DNA of 64,000 nucleotides from Sanguinoderma infundibulare (Eukaryota > Basidiomycota > Agaricomycetes > Polyporales > Polyporaceae), in contig JAVLRN010000012.1 of assembly GCA_032821775.1 (NCBI GenBank), forward strand, positions 2,356,001 through 2,420,000. Direction: 5' to 3'. A program made the position numbers and the translations under genes. This document shows, piece after piece, positions 1 to 9,973 of this stretch (position 1 is the stretch's first letter; each line of letters opens with the position of its first letter). The notes beneath the pieces were generated by a model. The model searched no databases and was not told the origin of the DNA. It was given only the letters and a program-made list of their open reading frames with translations.

Positions 1-613
1 TGGGGAAATGCAAGGGATGTGAAGGGGATGGTTTGAGGTGGAGGCGTACGAGTGTATACTGTACTGAAAGGAATGGTGCGTGCGTGGATGTTGATGTGCC
101 TTCGGAGCATCGAGGTGGAGTGCATCTTCCATTGGGGGTGGATGGTGGCGGGGTCCAGAAGGAATTGCAGGATGGAATTTGTATGGCGTGACGGACCAGT
201 AAGTAACTGGGAGCTTTCACGGAGGCAGTGACAGTGGGAGCGTGAATGGAAGAGGCTATAGCATTGATGGGTGCAATAGAGTGGGAGTGCACGAACAGCA
301 GTTACTGGACGAGGAACCGGACTGCTATTGCGATGCATGCTAGTGTGATGTAGGGTGACAGATGCTCCCCTGCAACGGTTGCATGGCCAGACACTGTTGA
401 GCTTGCGAAATGATATGAAGCAGACATGGAGGGCTCACCTATCTGCAGACATCCAGAACAAACCAAGAAATCAGTGTAGGGAACCGAGGGTGAGTCAGTG
501 ATCAGCATTCAACACTTTCATGTAGGACAAGACATTGGTGGAGATGAATGAGAAGGGTGCTGAGCGCGTTGCATATAGAGTGGGGGGGAGGTGGGTTATG
601 GTAAGATTGTCAC
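1..613. other. no gene seen
   Basis: GC-moderate sequence without a convincing exon chain. The only open frames are short and have no recognisable motif. I see nothing supportable here beyond its being the left flank of the transposon island. Confidence 0.5.
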
Positions 614-682
614 GGTGAGAGCATCAAAGTGTTAGATGCTCTGGCCAGGCACATTGGTGCCTAACACTTCAATGCTCTCACC
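614..682. repeat. palindromic head module, copy 1
   Basis: An inverted repeat with outer arms of 22 bp (GGTGAGAGCATCAAAGTGTTAG against a right arm that differs at two positions) and an inner AGGCAC/GTGCCT stem. The core GTGTTAGATGCTC is shared with the palindrome at 8171-8270, and the related AGACGCTC core occurs at 3700-3748. It lies next to sequence that resembles degraded coding DNA. It is a recurring, probably mobile module; the element class is unknown. Confidence 0.6.
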
Positions 683-2290
683 ACGTCGCCCCATCTTCCA
701 CTTCCGCACCACCTTCTCCCACCATCGCCTTCAACGCTCCCTTCAGCATGGTCAATGACGACGACAAGTGCCTCGACTGGGACAACGACAATGATGACAA
801 GCAGTAGCCCCCTCCCTCATCAACCTATGACTACTCCCCATGACAATCAGCCTATGCCGGTGCCCTCTCCCTGTCCTTGCCTCATGCAAGAGGAGATCCT
901 CGACCACATCTTCATGCTTACCCTCATTCAATCTGTGGAGCCTTCGCATGCAGCTCCTCTTCCCTACCTGTCGACATGGATGAGACCTAGACCTCAATCT
1001 CGGGGCAGTCTTTGTCAATGAAGAATGGGGACGTTCTGGATGATGGTCTTGCTGAGAGGATGGGTCACAGCCAGCAGCCGTGTGCCTCGACATGGGATAG
1101 TGTTTTCAGGTGAGTGTCACCTCCTCCTGATCAGGATCTTTTGTACACAGATTGTCATTACAGACTGGGTGAGGGGATGGATGTGCTGCTCTCCCTTCCC
1201 GCGATGACAATCAGGTACGTTCTTCGCCCTCCCCATCCTCCTCTGCTCCCCATCATCCTCCTCCTCTCACCCCCCCACCCCCCCTGCTCCTCTGCACAAG
1301 GCTCACCCAATGCACCACAGCATGATTGCATCCTCGCTTGCATTTCTCGGCCTCAAAGACATCAGAACCAAGTCGAAGCCCACGGCCGATGCATCCACGC
1401 ACTCAGACGCGCTCTCCTCCGAGGGCAGCTCAAGCTCGCAGTGCTTCCCCGCAACACAGATGAGCTCTGGCCTCATCACGACGCACATCCTCATGCATCT
1501 ATCGTGAGTCACAATGTTTCTGCACATGTCCCCTTCGAATCAACTGGATGCTTCTCATCCATTCCTTCCTCTACTTGCCCTTGCTTCTTTTCACGTGCCT
1601 GTGCATCCATGCGGAGCACATTGCACGAGGATCCGGATGTTCTATTTTTGAGTTTGATTCGAGCGTGTTTGGGCCTGGACTGCTGTGACTGGGGAAGGGG
1701 CCCACATAGGATCTGAAGCGGCATGGTAAACGTGGTTCAGCCTACGATCCGGAGGCGATTCATAGTCAGGGGCCTTCACCTTCACCACAGCCTGCTGGTG
1801 ATGGCAAGCACTGAACATGGTCATTGAGCCCTTAGTGGGATCATAGGGCTCATCGAGACCTTTCTCCAACCCAATCTCAGGAGCAGGGAATGCGGCATGA
1901 TACTCGGGGAGAGTACTCATATGATCACCTGAATGCCCTATGTTGTACGTGCTCAACGTGTCTGTGCCCATGCCCCAGGTGTGTTATCTATCCTCTGATT
2001 CTTTTGAACATCATTTCTAACCATTTGATGTTAAAGCGTGGAGTGGGATGAGATGCGCCACCACCACCATGCACGACTAGGACAAACAGTATCCCAACAT
2101 CAGGAAAAACCACTCAAGCTAATTCAATGCCTTTAGTACAACTATGATCTAATGGAGCTACTTTCAATCTAATGTGATCTAATTTGGCTATGCAAGTACT
2201 AATATTGTACTAACATGCAGGAACATCTGTATAATTGTAATAATATGCACTATCACTTGGAAGGTTGTACTATTTAGTACTATTTTTACA
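683..2290. other. low-complexity mosaic, no identifiable gene
   Basis: C/T-rich sequence with overlapping short open frames on both strands (for example 755-1021 and 1114-1716 plus, 1642-1971 minus). None has a motif I can name, and codon use is not consistent. By analogy with 3.7-5.4 kb this may be another set of captured gene fragments behind head copy 1, but that is inference. From about 2100 to 2290 the DNA becomes AT-rich with repeated TCTAAT/TACTA words. Confidence 0.35.
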
Positions 2291-2614
2291 CTACTTTAGA
2301 CCTATTTTCATATATTGAGACAATTGAAACATGCTGGTACAGTTGAATGCTTCAACATCACATTCAGCATTATGCACAGCACAAATGACAATGAGGAACA
2401 GCATCATCATTACACTACATACAGACAGTGACAAACATGCACTACAATACACATAAACCACAGATATCGAGATAAATAAGAACACAGCTGGGACTTCTAT
2501 GCACAACGCAAGGGGGGAGGAGGGAGAATGAGTGCAGTGTGGCAGAGGGTATGCAAACACCAGACCAAGCCCTAGAAAGCGACATCGAGACAGTCGAGCA
2601 CCTATGGCTCGGAC

Positions 2615-2860
2615 TTACGGTGTTGGCTGTGGAACTGCTCGTGCTCAACGATGACACGCTCATTGAGGAATGCATGCTCTGGGTGCCAGGAACACCGTAC
2701 ATGCCATTGTTTTGGCTTTGTTCATCGACTGCGCAAGCGAAGTTGCCCTGTGTGAGGTTAAAGTTGTAGTTGTCGATGGAAGAGAGATGGATTATGCTGT
2801 GCACGCGAGGGATCCCACTGGCACCCCATGGTCCTCTGTTGGGTGGGAGTACGTGTCGAT
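2615..2860 (-). repeat. duplicated module, copy 1 (partner at 6800-7030)
   Basis: This stretch and 6800-7030 share long near-identical blocks, for example GGTGTTGGCTG(T/C)GGAACTGCTC followed by GTGCTCAACGATGAC-type sequence. On the minus strand both read as a short Ser/Thr-rich peptide containing SIDNYNxN and VDEQS. The two copies each lie about 0.9-1.4 kb to the left of a palindromic head, so they appear to be part of a larger repeated unit. No protein family is recognised. Confidence 0.6.
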
Positions 2861-2899
2861 GGGGACAGGGATGGTCTCAACACCTTCGGTGATGGTGTA

Positions 2900-3650
2900 C
2901 TGGGGCAGCGGGATGAGCATCCAGGTTGGCGAGCACCTCAGTAGTCCGACGCGACGATGGTCGCCCTCACTCCGCACATAGACAAGAACTTGGCAATGAC
3001 CAAACTCACCAGCCCCGTCCCAGCTCCAAACTCCAGCACCTGCACTTTCCAACTGCTACCAAGCACCTCGTTGGACAGTCTGAACTTCCCTCGCTCTTCT
3101 ACCGCCATCCCCGCCATGAGGTATGCGCTACCCCATGTCTGCACTCCGAGCGTGGCCGAGTCGCCCGCAACGGAGATCGACACGTCCATCAAGCTGATGT
3201 CGATATTGGCTTCGAGAGATGGGGCGTGTACTGGCGAGTCAGAATCCTGACTGCAGCGGTGCCGGTGCACGCAGCGATGAGCTCCATAGCAGAGTGGATG
3301 AGGGCTTCAACCTTGTCCTCATCACCCGATGCTGATGCATGTTGTCCTCGAGTGTGTCGGGAAGGAGGGAGGCTTGGGAGACGAGTCCGGTGAGCCAGCG
3401 GACAGTGTACGTCCACTCAAACTCGTTCGAATGCAGGGATTCTAGTGCAGCCTTCTCTTCAACATTTTCAACTGGACGAGAGGTGCTATTGGGAGGCTTG
3501 CGGTCGACGCGACGAGTTCCGCAGATGGGGGGTTGTAGAGGGTACGGAGGGACTCGACCAGGCTCGCTAGGGCCTCGATGGAATGCTTGTGGATCTTGCA
3601 GATTTGAGGCAGCGTCGAGGACGGAGGAGCGACAACAAAGAGGGTCATGC
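2900..3650 (-). pseudogene. methyltransferase-domain gene fragment
   Basis: On the minus strand a class I SAM-dependent methyltransferase signature is visible near 3000-3060: VLEFGAGTGLVSLVIAKFL, the glycine-rich motif I, followed by VASDY, the motif II acidic turn. This pattern is typical of the fungal lysine methyltransferase/nicotinamide N-methyltransferase-like (METTL21/Efm) group. Upstream coding-like pieces (SIEALASLVESLRTLYNPPS; EWTYTVRWLTGLVSQASLLP) lie in other frames, and the frame breaks just after VASDY. The C-terminal half is missing and the next sequence is the 2615-2860 repeat module. I infer a captured and decayed gene fragment, not an active enzyme. The exact family member cannot be told from this piece. 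Confidence 0.6.
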
Positions 3651-3699
3651 AAGGATGGAAAGCCTGATGATGTCGCCCGATGTCAGTTGGTGTGAGCAG

Positions 3700-3748
3700 A
3701 GACGCTCGATTCGGTGGCACAGGCGATGTGCCACTGAATCGAGCGTCT
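3700..3748. repeat. palindromic head module, copy 2
   Basis: A near-perfect hairpin with 22-bp arms (AGACGCTCGATTC[G/A]GTGGCACA) around a 5-nt loop, one mismatch. It is followed at 3761 by a block (TCTCCTCCCACTTGCCATGT, then CACCTCTCTCCTC) that recurs at 8261 after head copy 3. After that shared block the two loci diverge completely into different gene fragments. Confidence 0.75.
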
Positions 3749-3760
3749 AAGACTTTAATC

Positions 3761-4560
3761 TCTCCTCCCACTTGCCATGTCACCTCTCTCCTCGTGCTCC
3801 TCACCTACCTATCCAGCAACCCGATTCAGCCCATCGTGGAAGAGGAGGAAGAGGACCTTGATGAGTCAGCAGCTGGATGAGTCAGGGCTCGTTGATGGCA
3901 AGTCAGAACATGGCAAAGCGGACGACACCTACTTCGATGTTCCTACTCCTGCTCACCACCCTACCTCGTGGAAACGCCGCTCATCGGACCTCAAACTTGA
4001 TACGGAGGACTCATTGTCGCACACCACCAGTACCGACAACTCGGAACACTCCCGGACCCCGCCAAAAAGGATGCGAAGAGAGGGCTCATATGACCACTCT
4101 GCATCTTTGCGCATGTCTCCCTCCTTAACGTCGACAATGTCGACTTCCGTCCCCTCGATGTCAAGTTCGCCGTTTGGTCAATGGCAGTGGAAACATTCGA
4201 GTGAAGAGCTCGACCTTGATGACGAGCTACCTGTGTCAGGCAAGCGTATGAGGGCAGAGGAGCCACGGACGCCGTCTGTCAAGGACGTCGAGCTGAAGCT
4301 GGGGAGTTCGAGCCATGGTAATGTCTCCCATTTCCTCCCCCGCCTTCACCATCCCTGCTGCGCTGAATGCCCAGAACCCCGAGCTTAATGCTTCCCAGCT
4401 CCCCCCTTGTCCAACCAACACTCTCGCCACAAACTCGACCAGGCCGTCCCCAATGACGATGGCTTCATCCACGACCCCCAATGATGACAGCTTCATCCAC
4501 AACCCCGATGCCTGCAAGAGCGGCCAGGCGATGATGACGACAAGGGCAAGTCAAGAGGGA
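3761..4560 (+). other. Ser/Lys/Arg-rich open frame behind head copy 2
   Basis: After the shared 3761-3793 block an open frame (3777-4388) encodes a Ser/Thr- and KR-rich peptide with repeated KRMR-type clusters. It has no known fold signature. It precedes the MADS-box fragment in the same orientation and could be the disordered N-terminal exon region of that captured gene, but no splice link can be proven. The frame closes at 4388 and the rest is P/S/T-rich. Confidence 0.35.
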
Positions 4561-4636
4561 CAACAAGGCTGGCCTCATAAAGATCATCATTGCCCATCCT
4601 GTCCTCATCTCTCGCTCTCCCCCCTCCCCTCCTCAG

Positions 4637-4800
4637 CGGCATTCAAGTCCTCTTCGTCATGTCTAAGACCGGTCTTGTCTACACCTTCACCGCAAAGCGC
4701 CAGCCCCTTGTCACCCAACCAGAGGATAAGAACCTCATCCGGGCCTGTCTCAATGCCCCCCACGGCCAGCTCCCCTCCTCCATGCCAGCGCGGCGTACAT
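4637..4800 (+). pseudogene. MADS-box (Mcm1/SRF-type) gene fragment
   Basis: The peptide starting GIQVLFVMSKTGLVYTFTAK and continuing KNLIRACLNAP is the C-terminal half of a type I (SRF/Mcm1) MADS domain plus the start of the SAM extension. In the family the matching segment forms the dimer interface (TQVLLLVxSETGLVYTFTT). It begins right after a CCTCAG splice-acceptor-like sequence and ends near a GTACGT donor, so intron borders seem to be kept. The DNA-binding N-terminal helix is absent. The fragment is flanked by unrelated DNA and followed within about 130 bp by a piece of a urea permease gene, so this is a DNA-level captured fragment. Confidence 0.8.
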
Positions 4801-4931
4801 GTTCGGTACGTTCCCTCTTACCCACAATACTCTTGCGATGCTTACGATTATCAGGCGTCAGCGGTCCTTGGTATGTGTGTGCTCTTCCTCTTCAGTTGCT
4901 CTTCCCTTGATATCTAATTGTTCTCAGGTGT

Positions 4932-5349
4932 TGGCAGGACGATATGGCCCACAATGTTTGCGATGATCGCCGCCAATGTCAAGATGAACGCCAACAGTGC
5001 TCACACCTTCCTTGAGGTCGGTATTTCTCAGTTTGCGCTTGCATGTTACTGACAATTGTCTGTCATTCTGAAAGGTAGTGAAAGTGCATGTCGGCACCGA
5101 GGTACACCTGCTTTTCATGTTCTCTGCAGGTCGTTGTTGTGTAAGACTCATTCTGTCTTACCGCCACTCTGATCTGAGTAGAATTGTTTTCTTACAGGGG
5201 GGTGTGGCGACTGTGAATGCACTGACTGGGATGAGCATTGTTGCCACGAACTTTCTGCTTCCAATTGGTATTGTTGTCTATGTTGTTTTCGGCGGTCTGC
5301 ATGTGATGTCGATGCGTGACTATGTGCACACTATGATCCTGTTTGTACA
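4932..5349 (+). pseudogene. DUR3-type urea/polyamine permease gene fragment
   Basis: Three exon pieces read as part of a sodium:solute-symporter family urea transporter. They are AMIAANVKMNANSAHTFLE, then VHVGTEVHLLFMF, then GGVATVNALTGMSIVATNF followed by LLPIGIVVYVVFGGL. The order and the GGxATVxALTGM motif match DUR3. Intron-like gaps with GT...AG borders separate the pieces (about 5018-5074, 5130-5198), so the copy derives from genomic DNA, not mRNA. Only some of the membrane helices are present and there is no start or end. The fragment stops at the tail repeat that begins at 5350. Confidence 0.8.
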
Positions 5350-5646
5350 GTAATGTATTATCTGCATTCAATATCAGCTCTCTATACCTATTTCTATGTG
5401 GTGTGTGCAAGTCCTGGACAGCCAGCAAATCTCTGAAATACTGAACCTTTAGTCTTGCATTAGCAAACATTAGGAGGAATTAGGTATAAAGTAGCACTAC
5501 TATAGTGCTACTTTATCCCTAATACTGCTAAGAGATGGGATAACCTGTCTACACTAGAGCTAATGTCACTAATTCTCTAATTTAGAACTAATTCCTACTT
5601 TTTAGATGTACTTCTACCAAATTAGCCTGGAGAGGTTTTTCCAGAG
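5350..5646 (+). repeat. tail module, copy 1
   Basis: About 300 bp also found at 6341-6690 and 28276-28646. Shared blocks include CTATGTGGTGTGTGCAAG, CTGGACAGCCAGCAAATCTC, ACTTTTTAG(A/T)TGTA and the final GAGAGGTTTTTCCAG. The middle contains a strong inverted repeat; in this copy TAAAGTAGCACTA is mirrored by TAGTGCTACTTTA. All three copies end at the same GGTTTTTCCAG(A/T)G word and directly follow host gene fragments. No ORF. It is a non-coding mobile repeat of unknown class. Confidence 0.8.
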
Positions 5647-6340
5647 TAATTGGACCAAGGGTGCCAGTGCACAACGAGGCACTGCCTCTTGAAGCCCTGT
5701 TGTCATTCCGGCCGATGAAGAATGGGCACAATTCTTATCTCCCACTGCAGAACATTGGATCATGTGGATGAGTCTTTGAAACCCTATCCCAACCAGCACA
5801 TTATTGAGCTATGGCATGTTAGCAATGGTGCTCTTACCTGATGTTGCAGCAGGTGCACTATCTCCATGATGAAATGCTTTCCGAGCGCCTTCCTTTGGAC
5901 TGTGTTGGACGTCATCTGTCCGTTACGGCCAAAGACTCCTCAGTATGCTCTTCCTACATTTCACTGCTGTTCTTGTTCTAATAGTCTGTGGATAGCATTG
6001 CAGTGCTGCTGATAGCTCTGTCGATGAATGTGCCCCCACTTGTCAGGTATGTGGGTGTTTGAACAGATGGATGGTATCATTCTAACTCATCATAGATGTG
6101 CTTTGGTCCTCTGACAATCTCAATGGAAACAGAAGCTCCGCAGATCTGGCAAACTCACAAAGAAGCACGTGACCAAGGATCCCGTTCGAGCGAAGACATG
6201 ATCAGAGAGTAAGTGTCGCTTCTATATTGTGCAAGGAATGTGCTCACCTGGCACCTTCTGACCAGTGTGCATGTCAGTAACTACATTGTTCTTGCTTGCT
6301 GTTGCTCATGGTCGTTACTGTTGGTTATCTGCTTGCTAGT
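5647..6340 (+). other. exon-like fragments between tail copies 1 and 2
   Basis: Short coding-like stretches separated by GT...AG gaps (for example about 5867-5940, 5984-6043 and 6095-6209) suggest another intron-bearing gene fragment in plus orientation. I cannot name the protein: the peptides are too short and carry no signature. Confidence 0.35.
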
Positions 6341-6690
6341 TGTAGCTACAACAATGTATTAGTTACCCTCAATACCAGCTTTTCATGCCTATCTTCTATG
6401 TGGTGTGTGCAAGCTCTGGACAGCCCAGCAGATCTCTGAGATATTGAACCTGTAGTCCTGCATTAGCAACCATTAAGAAGGATTAGGAAAAAATTAGCAC
6501 TACTGTAGGGAAGGATTAGGGCCAGTAGTGCTACTTTATTCCTAATCCTTCTAACATAGAATGAAGGAAAAGGGGGACCTACCGAATCTTAGGCTAATTT
6601 TTCCTAACTTACTAATGCTTTTCTAATGGCACTAATTTCTACTTTTTAGTTGTACTTTCACCAAAGTAGCTTGGGAAGGTTTTTCCAGTG
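6341..6690 (+). repeat. tail module, copy 2
   Basis: Second copy of the tail repeat, starting TGTAGCTACAACAATGTATT like the 28276 copy. The internal inverted repeat is longer here: AGGATTAGG...TAGCACTACT is mirrored by AGTAGTGCTA...CCTAATCCTT. It ends at TTTTTCCAGTG. The 6800-7030 duplicated module follows about 110 bp later. Confidence 0.8.
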
Positions 6691-6799
6691 CAATGACTTC
6701 AGGAAAAAGGGAGAGTGCATCCAAGTGAGGCCGCCACACTGAAGCAGACTCACTCATATTGGGTGACACCTGCTTCTCAGGCACCATTGCCATACCTGT

Positions 6800-7030
6800 C
6801 CACCCTGGGGTGTTGGCTGCGGAACTGCTCATGCTAAACAATGACGTGCTCATCGAGGGATGCACGCTTGCAATTGTTTTAGCTCTGTTCGTCGACCATG
6901 TAAGCGAAGTAGCCCTGTGCAGGGTTAACATTGTAGTTATCGATGGAAGGGAGCTGGATCATGCTGCACACATGAGAGATCCAGCCGGCACCTGCGTGAT
7001 CCTTTGTGAGGTGGGGAGACGTTGATAGAC
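6800..7030 (-). repeat. duplicated module, copy 2 (partner at 2615-2860)
   Basis: Diverged copy of the 2615-2860 module, read on the minus strand as PSIDNYNVN...YFAYMVDEQS. Frames are broken differently in the two copies, so neither is likely to be translated. Confidence 0.6.
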
Positions 7031-7265
7031 GTTGAGATGAGTGCTTGGATAGAGGTCTGCTGAGGTGGCAGGCAGGGATGTCAAAAGGATGGGGCGACGG
7101 CGATGAGGACACCACAGTTGACTGCCCTCAGGGAAGGAGCCGCTGCAGGCAGATAATGGAGAGCAAGGACGAGGGGACTGAACATAAGTACTCACCACTC
7201 CATGATCTCCACCCACGCCTGCACCCGAGCCTCCTCATCCTCCTCATTATCATCCTCTTTGTCCT

Positions 7266-7772
7266 TCACAGCCTCACTGTCGCCCTCTTATCCACCAAAC
7301 CGAGGCCAACTGCGATGACAACAGACATAGCCTTCATGATGTGCATAAATGTCCCAGCCGCATGCTCAGCCCTGCAAGCAAGAATGCTCATCCCGTGGAG
7401 GACTGTGGCAAATACAGCGATGACCGCGATCATGAATGCACCTGTGGTGGCAGAGATGATCCAAGGAAGAAGACTGCAAATGGCTAGGCCAGCTTTGATA
7501 ATGAACGTGCATATGTAGTACGTGACCACAATGACCGAGTAGATGAGACAGCAAAGGGGTGCCAAGGATTTGCGAGGGTCACACCAAAGGGAGCGGAGGA
7601 TGTCGAGGATGATCAAGGTCAAGTCACACAATGGCAAGAACACCCAAAGGAAGCATGCAATGACCTTGAGGGCAGTGCCGAGAGTGAGTTCTGACCTGAC
7701 CGTGCTGGAGTCCATCGCAAAGTGCCCACCATAAAGGATGATGTCCACAGTGTCGAGATGAAAACCAGCCAC
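7266..7772 (-). CDS. hypothetical multi-pass membrane protein fragment
   Basis: A 168-residue open frame on the minus strand with at least three strongly hydrophobic segments (around residues 36-60, 75-100 and 103-126: IACFLWVFLPLCDLTLIIL, LIYSVIVVTYYICTFIIKAG, ISATTGAFMIAVIAVFATVL). The length and hydrophobicity pattern are unlikely by chance in this GC-moderate DNA. I do not recognise a family. It sits between the 6800 module and palindromic head copy 3, so I suspect another captured fragment; no clear promoter or flanking exons are seen. Confidence 0.4.
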   Translation of the reverse strand: MAGFHLDTVDIILYGGHFAMDSSTVRSELTLGTALKVIACFLWVFLPLCDLTLIILDILRSLWCDPRKSLAPLCCLIYSVIVVTYYICTFIIKAGLAICSLLPWIISATTGAFMIAVIAVFATVLHGMSILACRAEHAAGTFMHIMKAMSVVIAVGLGLVDKRATVRL

Positions 7773-7850
7773 GAGCTGATCGACAACTTGATAGAAGAAG
7801 TCAAGACGAATGATGATGGAAGTGAGGTAGAAGAAGCCTGTGCTGAGGAA

Positions 7851-8170
7851 TTTGGCGGTGCCTCACATCATCTTGCTGCCTGCAGACGGTCATGCAGTGT
7901 GGATATGTGGTGGTTTACTGGCCCTCAAGGATGGTCCATGGAGAAGGAAGGTGCCAGGGAGAGTAGACGGCAGAGGAGGACATGGAGAGCAAGGAAGGGT
8001 GACTGAACATCACGTCGTCATACTTGGTGCAGCGATGACAGTGAGGACGCATTGATGGATGAGCCCACAGGGATGGACTGCTGAGAGGGAAGGAGCTGCA
8101 GTGGGGAGACAACACAAAACAGGCTGCAGAGGCTTTGAAGATGGTCAGACAAGGATGGCGACTGGATGAG
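7851..8170. other. no gene seen
   Basis: Sequence between the membrane-protein frame and head copy 3, without recognisable coding. It leads directly into the long palindrome at 8171. Confidence 0.4.
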
Positions 8171-8270
8171 TGGGAGGAGACACAAGAAGAGTCGGAAGTG
8201 TTAGATGCTCGATTGGGTGGCACATGGGCACCACCTAATTGAGCGTCTAACACTTCTGACTCTCCTCCCA
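8171..8270. repeat. palindromic head module, copy 3
   Basis: The largest of the three hairpins. The outer arm TGGGAGGAGA...GAGTCGGAAGTGTTAGA is mirrored by ...TCTAACACTTCTGACTC TCCTCCCA, with an 8-nt insertion on the left side. The inner arms GCTCGATTGGGTGGCAC/ACCACCTAATTGAGC enclose a short loop. The sequence at 8261-8293 repeats 3761-3793 almost exactly. The copia element inserted at 8342 splits what followed, so the continuation of this unit lies at 26165 onward, with the Sec61 fragment. Confidence 0.75.
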
Positions 8271-8342
8271 CTCACCATGTCACCTCTCTCCTCTCGAGTG
8301 CAATATGCCTGTTGTGGAACTCACCTCTGTTCGCTGACCCTC

Positions 8343-8690
8343 TATAGACAACAATATAAACTCAGTCGCGGTAGATGAGACTAATGTACATTTGCAGATA
8401 CCTATACACAACAATATAAACTACAGAAGGTACCCGTGAGTGGCAGGAACATATGTAAGTACATGAGGGAGCTCACCTCAGTCGCGGTAGACGAGACTGA
8501 GGTGAGCGCAACTCGAGCATAGGCTAATATGGTACAGTAGACAAGACTCAGATGTACACAAGATCCGAGACACTACTAACCATCACAGGACAAGTATCGT
8601 ACAAAAAAAGGTAAGCGTAATGCCCGACGTCAAAATGAGAATGCAGCCGCACTCCACCAGCGGCTTGCCCAGACCTTTTTCCCACCAACA
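8343..8690 (-). repeat. copia 3' LTR
   Basis: 348 bp; on the element strand it starts TGTTGGTGGG at 8690 and ends CTATA at 8343. It is preceded by a polypurine tract (TTGAGGGGGAG, about 8691-8701). Partner of 25812-26159 with about 14 substitutions and no net length difference. Internal short repeats include ACAACAATATAAACT (twice) and GTCGCGGTAGA-type sequences. Confidence 0.92.
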
Positions 8691-8697
8691 CTCCCCC

Positions 8698-8877
8698 TCA
8701 AGCTGCAGCAAGTCCAAGCGCAGTGGCAAAGTGTTTGACCTTCGTAGATGGCAGGGCTTTCATGAGAATGTCGGCATTTTGTTTTTCCATGGGGCAGTAG
8801 AGTAGGCGAATAGAACTGTTGTCAATAATGTAGCGAATAAAGTGGTAGCGCACGTTGATGTGCTTGGTGCGTGCGTG
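8698..8877 (-). pseudogene. copia RNase H C-terminus, split off by the gypsy insertion
   Basis: Encodes the end of the copia polyprotein: the conserved HARTKHINVRYHFIR motif of the RNase H domain, then MEKQNADILMKAL and a short tail. The rest of this domain lies at 21318 onward. Ignoring the gypsy element and one copy of its target duplication, the two halves continue in the same reading frame, which proves insertional disruption, not independent fragments. Confidence 0.9.
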
Positions 8878-8881
8878 ATAC

Positions 8882-9973
8882 TGAGATACGCACAAACTAC
8901 CTAATAGAAAGTACTACTAGGTAAAGTGTGTCTGAAGTAATCAGACCAGACTTTAGGTCAGATATTCCTCCAGATGTTCGTGATAGTGATCAGAGGTATG
9001 GGTAATGATAGGTAAGGGTGAGGTATGGAAGGGGATAATAGAGAGCAAGCCTGTCAGAGGCTTTCTAACTCTTAGGGGGGGAAGGCTATTGTGCACAGTT
9101 GCACCAGAAGCACCTGTCAGAGGTGGGACACAGTTCTGAGGGGGAACTGAAATTGTCATTCTTGAGGGACCCAGCTGAGGTCCTTATATACTAGTAGCTA
9201 TCTAGAACCAAATACAAATAAACAGGCTATTGTGCTATTGTGCTAAGTCTGGACAATAGGCTATAGACACAATACTGTATCTAAAAATAGCACAATACTG
9301 TTAAAGTGCTCATTGTCCTTGGACAATGAGTATATACAGGCTGTGAGAAATAATCCTATGGACAATAAAGGAATAAGCAATAGTCCACCAATCAGCATGG
9401 GAATAACATATCCATACCATGAAATATGCACAATCATTGTGCTATATACCTGAGAATATTCTCAAGTACAATAGGCTAGGATAAAAGTTATCCTCAAACA
9501 ATTAAGTATGAGGAATAATAGGTCAAAGTTCGTAGTGTGGGAATGCTCCAAGGATAAAAGGATAGAGTATAATAGTCATTCCCAAATAACAATAAAGTCC
9601 CATCATACAAAAAGAAAAATCTGCGCTGACTGAGCATGTGTACAGTAATGTGTATCAGTCATCATGCTTGAACCTTAGTCAGCCTTTTCAGGTCATGTGC
9701 CAAGAACCAAATCATCTGTGCACCATAGCAAATGAATAGAGAGTACATGTAGAGTCCATGCTAGATCGTGTTGTGCCTTGCACGCATCCTGCGCTTTGAG
9801 CTCTCGCCTTCCTCCCCAGGTCCTTCCTGGACTGACTCCCTGTCCTCCCTTCACCCCGGCAGCTCTCTGAACCTAAAGATAGGCTCTTCAGAGCCAAGGC
9901 AGTTCCGGTGCTGAACCGGCTCTCCTGCCAGCCTGTACCTGTCCAACAGATCAGTCATACACCGCATATGACA
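8882..9973 (-). repeat. gypsy 3' LTR
   Basis: 1092 bp. It differs from the other LTR at five positions; four of these lie in the last 300 bp at the high-coordinate end. It carries many short CAATA/ACAATA-type repeats. An internal 61-residue open frame (9712-9897) is present in both LTRs but has no motif and is not annotated as a gene. Confidence 0.95.

Noticed and set aside
755..1716. Overlapping open frames of 60-200 codons on both strands
   Set aside because: Low-complexity P/S/H-rich translations with no motif; they shadow each other and show no exon pattern.
3650..5646. Helitron origin for the gene-fragment units
   Set aside because: Intron-bearing gene capture fits, but I find no 5' TC and 3' CTRR with terminal hairpin at the unit ends, and two separate palindromes do not fit Helitron structure.
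9712..9897. 61-codon frame in both gypsy LTRs
   Set aside because: No motif. Present only because the LTRs are duplicates; LTR regulatory sequence is the simpler reading.
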